Virus record (IMG/VR): IMGVR_UViG_3300022902_001344
Coordinates: 1 to 42,121 of that record
DNA from: a virus
Strand: one strand, 5' to 3'
DNA: 42,121 bases
Positions 16,701 to 24,290 of this stretch are shown here, in pieces; the stretch's first letter is position 1; each line of letters begins with the position of its first letter. Position numbers and translations under genes: made by a program. The notes beneath the pieces are model-generated. The model was not told where the DNA came from, made no database searches, and saw only the letters and a program-made list of their open reading frames with translations.

Positions 16701-17063
16701 ATGGGCGCCATTACCCCGCTTCCCCTGCTTGCAAACAACGCCTTCAACAAGGGGGCGCTGATCTTCACCGGCCGTTACCCTGGTTCGTTGGTCAGTCGCT
16801 TCAACACCATCCGCACCGCGGTCAATGCGATCCTGGCGATCATCGACACCGACACCCTGAACCTCGGCTCTCACGCCGCGGTTGCCGGGCCGGGCGAGTA
16901 CTACGGCGAGGGTCCCTACATGAAGTTTTCCGCCACCGAGGGCCTGCAGGTCGACGAGTTCCAGATCCAGGATCAGCACAACGGCGACATGATCCTCATC
17001 CAGTACGACTCGGCCGGTGGTGCACACGGTGTGGCCAACTTCACAGCCACTCCCGCTCCGTAA
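16701..17063 (+). CDS. Small possible virion-surface protein
   Basis: A 120-residue protein with a strong AAAGGAG upstream. It contains NKGALIFTGRYPGSLVSRFNTI, a helix (AVNAILAIIDTDTLN), then strand-rich sequence (FQIQDQHNGDMILIQYDSAGG) and a Thr/Pro-rich end (FTATPAP). The composition suggests a small beta-rich structural or decoration protein; no family was recognised. It lies directly before the glycosyltransferase genes, so it could be the acceptor that they modify. That link is inference from position. Confidence 0.55.
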   Translation: MGAITPLPLLANNAFNKGALIFTGRYPGSLVSRFNTIRTAVNAILAIIDTDTLNLGSHAAVAGPGEYYGEGPYMKFSATEGLQVDEFQIQDQHNGDMILIQYDSAGGAHGVANFTATPAP

Positions 17064-17124
17064 ACTTCAGCACCCGAACACTCCCTCAGTTTAATCCCCC
17101 CTCAGAGTTCCGGAGCATCCTATA

Positions 17125-20100
17125 ATGAAAGCCTACCTCACCATCGATCTGCCTGATTCTGTATTCCATGCCAAGGCCCGGGAGATGTGCAGGGGCTTTC
17201 AGGACATGGTGGATGGAGTGAACATCTGTCTCGGCCGAGACATGGACAAGAGGGTGGAACCAGACAGCGTCCTGATCTCGTTGTGGCACTTCGATACCCC
17301 CAGGCTCAAATCGGTTATGCGACCCGGTGCCGTGGTGTCTTGCGTGGACGACCATATGAGTTTCCTTGGCCCGAATGGGAGACTCAGCCCCAAGTTCTTG
17401 GCTACGTTGCGCTGCACAGACATCCTGGCAGTCGGGAACGAGATGGTCCGGGATGACATCGTCAGGCTCGCCAAGGGGCAGGCCCTCCCCCCAATCATCG
17501 TGACTCCAAACGGTGTCAATCCGGACCTGTTTGCCCAGACCCCCCTACCAAAAGGGGACCTGGTCTTCGGGTGGACGGGCAACAGCCAACGGATGAATCC
17601 AGCCGTCGGTGGCATGGAGGACTACAAGGGACTAGGGATGTTTCGGGAGGCAGTCGAACGTTGTAAGGTCCCCCACGCAATCCTCGACAGCTCAACCGCC
17701 CAGCCTGGACAACAAGCCTGGCCTCATTACAAGATGCCCGAGTTCTACAACCAGATCGGGGTCATCGTCTGTATGTCCAAGGGAGAGGGAGGGGGCCCCT
17801 TCCCGATCTTCGAGGGTATGTCCTGCGGTTGCATCCCTACCTCCACCAAGGTGGGCTCAGCCCAGCTGGCCATCAATGAGGACTTCGGCCGTTTGCTCCC
17901 TGAACGGACCGTCGACCATCTGTGTGCGGTCATCGAGGACCTCAGGCGCAGGCCGCGTCAAGAGCTGCAGGACATGGCGGACCGGGCCGCGGCAGCCATC
18001 CGTAATAAATGGACCTGGCACCATGTCATGTCGAACTGGCGGGAGTGTCTTGGTGAGGCGCTTCGAATAGCAGCCCACCGGGGGAGCCCAGCGCACCACC
18101 ATGTTCCCCCCCCTTCGGCCCCCGAAGGATCTGCAACTATCCCTGTTGTGGTAAATCAGGTTCCGAGTCGCAGCCCAGAAGATTCAGAATTGATGCGTAA
18201 GCTTCTGACGGAGCGTGATCAACTCAGGAGACGGCAAGAGTACACAGGTTTTCTCGATGGTGATGGACGTGTCCCTCAGGCCCACCTCCCCTTCATCTTC
18301 AAAGGACCGACCCAGCCAGGACCTGTCCGGATCTCCGTCATCTCCGGGACATATAACAGGCTGGAGAGCCTCAAGCGTATGGTACGGAGCATCCGGGCAG
18401 ACTTCAAGGTTATGGACCCATGCCCATTTGAGTTCATCCTGAGTGACGGAGGCAGTACAGATGGGACTCTGGAATGGCTCAAAGAACAACCTGATTGCAG
18501 GGTGGTCCACGGCGGATTGACCGGGGCTATTGATGCCTTCAATCTCGCCTACGAGGCAAGCTGTGGGCAGTACGTATTCCAAGCCAATGACGATGTGGAG
18601 TTGGTCCCGGGGTCCCTACGTAAGGCAGTAGATCGTCTGGACCAAGATCCAGGTTTGGACCAGGTATGCTTCGAGTTTTCAACGGATGGGGGGGACAACT
18701 GGATTGCCCCCCACCACACCGGTGCACTCAGGTCGATCCTCAACGAGTCGGCCCACCCCAATATCGCCTTGACCAGACGGAATGCCTTGGAGGATGTGGC
18801 CACGCTCATCGGAGGTTTCTGGGGGGACAGTCAATATCGTATCGATAGGACATACGCCGGTGACACCTTGCAGGGAGCTGCACTGGTCAAAGCTGGACGT
18901 CGGGCACAATACTTTCCCGGGGAGATCCGGGCTATCGACCACCAGGTTCCTGACGGACTCCGACGAAAGAACGTCAGAGCGTATGGCCCCAAACATGGGG
19001 ATGGTTCTTTGGACAGACTGGTTACCCGCCTGGACGCAACCCCACCGGGGGATTGGTGGCCCCGACTTCTCGTCCCGGAGCCAGGGAAGATGCCCAGGCG
19101 TTCTCCTATTCCGGCAGGGCCTGAAGAGCGACTCCTACTTCTACCCCTGGCCCACGAGGCTGAGCTCCAGATCGGCCTACGTGAGGCCTTCGGCCGTATA
19201 GGCAAAACAGTAGAGGTTCTTCGGCTTCGTGGAGACCTTGCAGCAGCTGGCCCAAAGGTTCGGGCTCAGGCGATCTTCGAGGCTGCACGACAGCTGCGGC
19301 CTACATTGGTCTGGTACCAGATTCAGGACGATGAAGGATTCCTGGGGACAGCGGAGTTCATCCAGCAGCTCAGAAAGTTGTGCGCCCCAGGAGCTGTCAT
19401 CGCAACATGGAATGGGGATGTTCGACAGGAATGGTATCCCCGGCCAACCCGTTGGATGTTGGACACGGGCCGCGCCGCAGACCTATGCCTCCAGAGCAAC
19501 ATCGATTACTGCCGTATGCTTGCCCAGCACGAAGTCCCTCATCCCGGGTACCTCCAGGTGGGTTACGACATCGGGATCGATGACCAGACAGATCCAGATC
19601 GAATCCCGATGAAGGTCAGCCAAGAAGTACTCCAAGGGTCGTCGGTTTTCATCGGGTCCAGAACCTACGACTACGACCTTCGAACGTCCAGCATCGAAGC
19701 CCTTTTCAATCACGACCCGCAGGGCATCTTCATCTTCGGCAGCGGTTGGACACCAGACCAAACACTCGGCTCAATTCCCCGAGCAGCTTGTCCCGCAGTC
19801 TACAACCTTGCGGCCCTGAGTGTGAACGCCTCGATTACCCCGGACCTAACGGCTTACAGTTCGGACCGCCTCAATAGACTTGGGGCGGCCAGTGCATGCA
19901 TCGCCTTGCAACGGTTCAAGGGACAAGAGCATTGGGGAATTGTCGACGGAAAGCATGCCTTGTGTTGGGGGACGCCTTCCGAACTTCTGGCCCTGGCCAA
20001 AACATGGGCCAAGCCCCCCGGACAGGATCCAGAGATGGACAAACTCAAGGAGCAGATGCGCAGAGACGTAAAAGCTCTGGCCTATCGTTGGTGGTCCTGG

Positions 20101-20172
20101 GAGGCTGTCGTAGAGATGTTCCTCGCCATCGTTCGCCATCACCGTGGAACTACCATCCTTGGTAGGGAGTAG
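17125..20172 (+). CDS. Three-domain glycosyltransferase
   Basis: A 1015-residue protein with three predicted transferase domains. Residues 1-320 resemble GT-B/GT4 enzymes (VTPNGVNPDLF near 128, IFEGMSCGCIPTSTKVG near 229). A Pro/Ser-rich linker follows. Residues about 398-640 are a GT2-like GT-A domain: ISVISGTYNRLESL, SDGGSTDGT near 440, QANDDVELVPG near 486 with the Asp-Asp metal site. Residues about 700-1000 resemble CgeB-type GT-B enzymes: VIATWNGDVRQEW, IFIFGSGW, LSVNASITPDL then SDRLNRLGAASACI. Such fusions assemble two or three sugars in sequence. Sugars and acceptor cannot be read from sequence. No signal peptide or membrane segment is visible. First gene of a tight six-gene cluster. 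Confidence 0.85.
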   Translation: MKAYLTIDLPDSVFHAKAREMCRGFQDMVDGVNICLGRDMDKRVEPDSVLISLWHFDTPRLKSVMRPGAVVSCVDDHMSFLGPNGRLSPKFLATLRCTDILAVGNEMVRDDIVRLAKGQALPPIIVTPNGVNPDLFAQTPLPKGDLVFGWTGNSQRMNPAVGGMEDYKGLGMFREAVERCKVPHAILDSSTAQPGQQAWPHYKMPEFYNQIGVIVCMSKGEGGGPFPIFEGMSCGCIPTSTKVGSAQLAINEDFGRLLPERTVDHLCAVIEDLRRRPRQELQDMADRAAAAIRNKWTWHHVMSNWRECLGEALRIAAHRGSPAHHHVPPPSAPEGSATIPVVVNQVPSRSPEDSELMRKLLTERDQLRRRQEYTGFLDGDGRVPQAHLPFIFKGPTQPGPVRISVISGTYNRLESLKRMVRSIRADFKVMDPCPFEFILSDGGSTDGTLEWLKEQPDCRVVHGGLTGAIDAFNLAYEASCGQYVFQANDDVELVPGSLRKAVDRLDQDPGLDQVCFEFSTDGGDNWIAPHHTGALRSILNESAHPNIALTRRNALEDVATLIGGFWGDSQYRIDRTYAGDTLQGAALVKAGRRAQYFPGEIRAIDHQVPDGLRRKNVRAYGPKHGDGSLDRLVTRLDATPPGDWWPRLLVPEPGKMPRRSPIPAGPEERLLLLPLAHEAELQIGLREAFGRIGKTVEVLRLRGDLAAAGPKVRAQAIFEAARQLRPTLVWYQIQDDEGFLGTAEFIQQLRKLCAPGAVIATWNGDVRQEWYPRPTRWMLDTGRAADLCLQSNIDYCRMLAQHEVPHPGYLQVGYDIGIDDQTDPDRIPMKVSQEVLQGSSVFIGSRTYDYDLRTSSIEALFNHDPQGIFIFGSGWTPDQTLGSIPRAACPAVYNLAALSVNASITPDLTAYSSDRLNRLGAASACIALQRFKGQEHWGIVDGKHALCWGTPSELLALAKTWAKPPGQDPEMDKLKEQMRRDVKALAYRWWSWEAVVEMFLAIVRHHRGTTILGRE

Positions 20173-20178
20173 ACACTA

Positions 20179-20892
20179 ATGATTCCCCCCAGTCATCGAG
20201 CCATCATCTCTATTGGTGTTAACGGCAACTACGCTTCAGGTGTGTCTCGGTTGAGTCTCGAACTTGACCGTGTGGACTACCGAGGCATGAAAATGCTCTG
20301 GAGACACACTCTCCCCGCAGGTTGTCCCCCACACCAGCAACTCCCTTACGCCTTCAAAACCTATGCCGTAGATCAGGCTGCCACCATTATCCAAGCAAAC
20401 AAAGATGTGGCCCCAGCAGGGGTCATCTGGCTGGATTCCTCCGTCTGGCCAGGTAGGTCGTTGGAGCCCGTCTTTAGGGAGCTGGAACGCACCGGAGTCT
20501 ATCTTGTCCAGGAGAGTGGCTGTATGGGGCACTGGACGAGTGACCGGGCACTCAAGGTTTTTGGTTGGACTCGAGAACAGGCTATGGCTGAGCCTATCGT
20601 CGCTGGCGGAATCTGGGGGGTTAACCCCAGCCATCCATCAGGGAATGCCTTCCTGAAGGGCATGTGTGAAATGATGCAGAATCCGGAAGTAGTGTGTGGG
20701 CCCTGGCGAAAGGCCCAGGGCTTTGTCAGCGACGACGAGAGAGTACAAGGTCACCGCCATGACATGCCTGCGATGACAGTACTCGCCAAGCGTCTGGGCC
20801 TCAAACCCCTGCCTCCCAACACGTTCCTCTATGGCTCAACCTACCCGACCCCACAGGACGACATTCGACAGTGGCACATCAGAGGAATCTGA
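20179..20892 (+). CDS. Glycosyltransferase-like protein (GT-A fold, probable)
   Basis: A 237-residue protein starting MIPPSHRAIISIGVNGNYASG. VIWLDSSVWPGRSLEP near residue 83 looks like the acidic metal-binding strand of GT-A enzymes, and GHRHDMPAMTVLAKRLGL near 190 resembles a conserved C-terminal His-Asp element seen in nucleotide-diphospho-sugar transferase-like phage and bacterial proteins. The exact family is not certain. The start has GGGAG nine bases upstream and the gene follows the large transferase by six bases, so it likely adds another sugar to the same glycan. Confidence 0.6.
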   Translation: MIPPSHRAIISIGVNGNYASGVSRLSLELDRVDYRGMKMLWRHTLPAGCPPHQQLPYAFKTYAVDQAATIIQANKDVAPAGVIWLDSSVWPGRSLEPVFRELERTGVYLVQESGCMGHWTSDRALKVFGWTREQAMAEPIVAGGIWGVNPSHPSGNAFLKGMCEMMQNPEVVCGPWRKAQGFVSDDERVQGHRHDMPAMTVLAKRLGLKPLPPNTFLYGSTYPTPQDDIRQWHIRGI

Positions 20893-20896
20893 TAAT

Positions 20897-21484
20897 ATGA
20901 GTCCTCCAAAACTGTTCTTCGTCTCCATCCCCAGGACCGGGACACGAAGCATCTATCAAGCATTTCAAGGTCTGGTAGATGAAACTCACAATCATCTCCC
21001 AGCACGGACCATACGCGACAGGGTTGGGGAGAAAACCTGGAGAGAAGGCTTGTCCTTCTCGATCATCCGTAACCCCTTCGACCGACTGGTCTCTTTCTAC
21101 CACTTTTGCCGGGGTGCCAACATTGCGCCCCACATCTATCAGCATCTCTCTTTTGAAGCCTGGGTCACCCATGGATGCCCAACCCATTGGCTGTCTGAAC
21201 CAGAATCAACAGGGAGTACAACCAGTCGCCCATTGCACATGCACGAATTCCTCATGGATGTGCAAGGGACCTGCATCGTTGACAAAATTCTCCGATTTGA
21301 AATCCTCGCCAATGACCTGAAGGCATTTTGTGAGCTGGCTGGTACCGACATGCCTGCCCTCCCCCATATTAATAGGTCCACCCGTCGACCAGGGTATCGG
21401 TCTTATTACACTGAACCGAAGATGATCCTTCGTGTGGAGGAACTCTTTGGGGATGAACTTCTCAAGGCAAACTATGAATTCTAA
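20897..21484 (+). CDS. Sulfotransferase (PAPS-dependent, family 2-like)
   Basis: A 195-residue protein. FFVSIPRTGTRSIYQAF at residues 7-23 fits the 5'-phosphosulfate binding loop (usually PK-G-TS/T), and FSIIRNPFDRLVSFYHF about residues 53-69 fits the 3'-phosphate binding motif (RNP-DR--S-Y) of carbohydrate sulfotransferases. The family transfers sulfate from PAPS to sugar hydroxyl groups. Length is short but contains both motifs; DKILRFEILANDLKAF and the final helix agree with the family C-terminus. Start at 20897 is chosen because it directly follows the preceding stop. It overlaps the next gene by 11 bases. A sulfotransferase is rare in phages. Confidence 0.82.
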   Translation: MSPPKLFFVSIPRTGTRSIYQAFQGLVDETHNHLPARTIRDRVGEKTWREGLSFSIIRNPFDRLVSFYHFCRGANIAPHIYQHLSFEAWVTHGCPTHWLSEPESTGSTTSRPLHMHEFLMDVQGTCIVDKILRFEILANDLKAFCELAGTDMPALPHINRSTRRPGYRSYYTEPKMILRVEELFGDELLKANYEF

Positions 21485-22217
21485 TTCAAAAGAGCTGCCC
21501 TCGATCCTCTCTGACAACTGGCCTCCTGAGGAGGAACAGAACTGGCTCATCTCCAACGTCGGCCCCCTGTGTCTGTCTACCAGACCCACCCTCTTATCCT
21601 CCTGGGCACTGGCCCGGCATGTTGCTGCTCACCGTATTGCTGGTGACATCGTGGAGTGCGGTGTGTTCGCAGGTGGACAGGTCATCGCCATGTGGCGCGG
21701 CGCCGGAGCCGGACCGAGTCCTCAGCACCACTTTCACCTGCTTGACAGCTTCGAAGGGATCCCTCATGCGGGACCGGAAGACACAGACAACATTGACAAC
21801 ACCTTGTTCTCCCATGGCAAGGATGGCGCCCTTGTGACTTCTGGTATCAGCGCATGCTCTGCGGCGGCGGTGCATCAAAACCTCGAGGCCAGGGGGATGC
21901 CTGCCCAGATATTCACACTGTACGAGGGGTGGTTTCAGCAAACCATACGTGAGGCCATCCACTCGGGGGATAAAATCGGCCACCCCCCAATTCGTCAGAT
22001 CGCCCTGCTCAGGCTTGATGGAGATCTGTATGAGTCAACCAAGGCGTGTTGGCCCCTCATCGACTTGGTCCAGTCTGGTGGGATTGTCATCATCGACGAC
22101 TACGCATTGCGGGGCTGTCGTAAGGCCATCGAGGAATACCTCGAGATACGGCAAGAGGACCCAGAGATCATCCCGATCCCCGAAGGTGGGGGACCTGTTT
22201 TTTGGATCAAGAACTGA
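21474..22217 (+). CDS. TylF/MycF-type O-methyltransferase
   Basis: A 247-residue protein of the macrocin O-methyltransferase (TylF) family, which methylates hydroxyls of bound sugars. The SAM loop is GDIVECGVFAGG; HLLDSFEGIP, ALLRLDGDLYESTKACW and GGIVIIDDYALRGCRKAIEEY follow in the family order, and D-D in IIDDY is the usual Mg-binding pair. Length matches the family. The ATG at 21474 overlaps the sulfotransferase stop (ATGAATTCTAA), indicating translational coupling. Its sugar O-methylating role fits the neighbouring glycosyltransferases and sulfotransferase. Confidence 0.85.
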   Translation: MNSNSKELPSILSDNWPPEEEQNWLISNVGPLCLSTRPTLLSSWALARHVAAHRIAGDIVECGVFAGGQVIAMWRGAGAGPSPQHHFHLLDSFEGIPHAGPEDTDNIDNTLFSHGKDGALVTSGISACSAAAVHQNLEARGMPAQIFTLYEGWFQQTIREAIHSGDKIGHPPIRQIALLRLDGDLYESTKACWPLIDLVQSGGIVIIDDYALRGCRKAIEEYLEIRQEDPEIIPIPEGGGPVFWIKN

Positions 22218-22243
22218 CAACTCCATAATCGAGGAGCAAGGCA

Positions 22244-23200
22244 ATGAGACAAGGAAGTCTGAACGAAGTAGGAGTGGCCATCGAGCAGGAGATCATGGGG
22301 GGGTATTCCCTGCAGCGGATCCGGGACTTACACGGTGATGCACAAGCCCAAGCTTTCAAACAGGAAGTCTCTGACTTCGTGGACCAGAACCCAACCGATG
22401 TATGGGTCAAGACCTGGGCGGCTAACCAGGGAACGGCCCTGGACTGCTACGCCTGGGACCAGGACCATGACTACGGAGAAGGCCTTCAGGTAATCGGCGC
22501 CATGGGCCCCCAAGGTGCGGCCGGTGCCCGTCACACCCGGGGACTCTTGAATGCGGCCAGGCTCAGAGAGACCGGGATTGACCTACGTGCCCTGTCCCAG
22601 GGCCATAGATGCTGCGTAGTGGGGGCCTGGTGCGGCTACGAGGTCATGCTCCTCGATGGCTTCGGGGCGGCTGAAGTCGATGTGGTCGAAGAGGTCCCGG
22701 TTTTTGCAAGCTGGTCCAAACGCCACAAGGAGGTCTTTTCTATCCGGGGTGACAATGTCTACGGCTGCAGCCTGTACGACATGCCCAAGGCATCCCTGCT
22801 GGACCCGTCGGCCACCTACGACGTCATCTACTGTCCGGGAGTGCTTTACCACTGCTCAGACCCAGCGTGCGCCCTGGCCATCCTCCGTCTCATGCTCCGC
22901 CCAGGCGGGGTGCTGTTGTTCGAGACGATGACCCTGCCTGACAAGTTCTACCCCCACGCTCAGTACCGGGGGCCCTCCCAGGTAGGTTGGAACTGGTGGA
23001 TCCCGACCGGCAACACCTGGCTTCAGATCATGCAGGAGGTCGGATTCAAAAACTGCCAGCAGATGGACCTACTTGACGGCCGCGGCTGGTTCATCGGTTC
23101 CGCTGAGGACAAAGTCCCCTCCCTCGTCGCATCAGGAGCTGCCGGCTTCGCCCGAACAGACATTCTCGACGTCATGCACCAGCGCATCCCCCAACGGTAA
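22244..23200 (+). CDS. Class I SAM methyltransferase (CmoB-like layout)
   Basis: A 318-residue protein. An N-terminal helical extension (to about 110) precedes a Rossmann methyltransferase core: CCVVGAWCGYEVMLLDGFG (motif I), EVDVVEEVPVF, YDVIYCPGVLYHCSDPACAL (motif IV-post-IV) and LMLRPGGVLLFETMTLP. The VLYH-DP--AL and RPGG---ET elements resemble the mo5U34/CmoB-like group, but substrates of that fold vary and here a sugar or small molecule is more likely, given the cluster. The start at 22244 has GAGGAG; it overlaps the next gene as TAATG. Confidence 0.8.
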   Translation: MRQGSLNEVGVAIEQEIMGGYSLQRIRDLHGDAQAQAFKQEVSDFVDQNPTDVWVKTWAANQGTALDCYAWDQDHDYGEGLQVIGAMGPQGAAGARHTRGLLNAARLRETGIDLRALSQGHRCCVVGAWCGYEVMLLDGFGAAEVDVVEEVPVFASWSKRHKEVFSIRGDNVYGCSLYDMPKASLLDPSATYDVIYCPGVLYHCSDPACALAILRLMLRPGGVLLFETMTLPDKFYPHAQYRGPSQVGWNWWIPTGNTWLQIMQEVGFKNCQQMDLLDGRGWFIGSAEDKVPSLVASGAAGFARTDILDVMHQRIPQR

Positions 23201-23775
23201 TGCCTCCGTCGAGACTCAATCAGGTTCTCCGGGGCAGCAAGCTCCAGCTCGGGTGCGGGGGTAAAGACCTGGTCGGATATACCAATACGGATGGACGACT
23301 CAGCCAGTCCCCTGCAGGATTCGCAGTGGACATCATGGCTGATGACCTACCCCTCGGGCACTTCTCTGAGATCTACATGAGTCATGTCCTCGAGCATGTA
23401 TATCCGGATCTGGCTCCGGCTCTGCTGGTCAAACTACGACAGGCCTTGATCCCCGGGGGGATCCTCAGGCTTGCTGTCCCTGATCTCAGGAAGGTCCTCC
23501 TGGGCTGTGTTCTCACCTCCCCTGAAGACCCGGAATACTTTGGCCCGGAGCCTGACTATCCCTTGTTTGGGCCTTGCCTATCCACAACCCCTGACTGGGA
23601 CCGTCACAAGTGGTGCTTCACAAGGGAGAAACTAGCCAAGGTCCTCCTCCAAGCAGACTTCATCGACATACAAACCTGGGACGCAGTATCCATTCCTGCG
23701 ATCTGGCAGGGTCAAGATTATGCCTGCCAGGAAAACATCTCCTTGAACCTGATGGCCCACAAACCTGCTGCCTGA
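23200..23775 (+). CDS. Class I SAM methyltransferase, last gene of glycan cluster
   Basis: A 191-residue protein. KLQLGCGGKDLVGYTNTD at residues 14-31 fits the motif I variant of glycan-associated methyltransferases (LG-G---GW-N-D), then YMSHVLEHVYPDLAPALLVK and LIPGGILRLAVPDL. A His/Trp-rich segment (DRHKWCFTREKLAKVLLQAD) follows. Such small enzymes are common in polysaccharide gene clusters. Its stop precedes a gap with promoter motifs, so the cluster most likely ends here. Confidence 0.8.
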   Translation: MPPSRLNQVLRGSKLQLGCGGKDLVGYTNTDGRLSQSPAGFAVDIMADDLPLGHFSEIYMSHVLEHVYPDLAPALLVKLRQALIPGGILRLAVPDLRKVLLGCVLTSPEDPEYFGPEPDYPLFGPCLSTTPDWDRHKWCFTREKLAKVLLQADFIDIQTWDAVSIPAIWQGQDYACQENISLNLMAHKPAA

Positions 23776-23782
23776 CACATTC

Positions 23783-23858
23783 TGGCACACCGGCGACACA
23801 CTCTGTCACACCCCCCATCCCGTAGTCCTTGCCCCAGCCCCACCCCCCGCGCTACTGT
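23783..23858 (+). promoter_or_regulatory. Promoter region with repeated TGNCACAC motifs
   Basis: TGGCACAC, CGACACAC and TGTCACAC lie about 11 and 10 bases apart at 23783-23811. After them, TTGCCC (23829), 18 bases, then TACTGT (23853) forms a weak sigma70-like pair 46 bases before the ATG at 23904. It separates the glycan cluster from the structural and lysis genes. Confidence 0.4.
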
Positions 23859-23903
23859 AGGTAGCAATATCTACTGAACCCCTCACCGGAGGCTGTCACC
23901 GCC

Positions 23904-24272
23904 ATGCCCGGAAATGTCTTGTACCCTCATGGTTCCATCATCGTCTTGGCGCAGGCCCAGATGCATGTCAACTACGCAGCCCTGCTGACCGAGGCGTTCC
24001 CCGCCAGCCTGACGCACGTCGTGGAGCTCCCGAAGCAGAAGGCCATCTACGACGGAGGCTCAGTCGGCTACGATGTGGCTGTGGCCGGTGCCAAAGCCTT
24101 GGAGCTGTACGCCTACCTCAACGGGAAGTGGGCCCTGCGAGTTGGGTGGGATTCCCCAGCGCCGGCACAGAGATACGAACGAGGCTTCCTGCTGTCACCC
24201 CGGTGCACCCACTTGGGTTTGGTTGGTCCTGCCAATGTGGCCAACATTGAGTTCTACTTGAACCACGGATAG
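23904..24272 (+). CDS. Small structural protein of unknown function
   Basis: A 122-residue protein with GGAGG eleven bases before its ATG. It contains LPKQKAIYDGGSVGYDVAVA and ALELYAYLNGKWALRVGWD, and ends NVANIEFYLNHG; the alternating hydrophobic pattern suggests a beta-rich virion protein. No family recognised. It directly precedes the fibre-like protein gene, and may form a base or adaptor for it. Confidence 0.55.
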   Translation: MPGNVLYPHGSIIVLAQAQMHVNYAALLTEAFPASLTHVVELPKQKAIYDGGSVGYDVAVAGAKALELYAYLNGKWALRVGWDSPAPAQRYERGFLLSPRCTHLGLVGPANVANIEFYLNHG

Positions 24273-24290
24273 CAGTATAGGGAGATTCTG

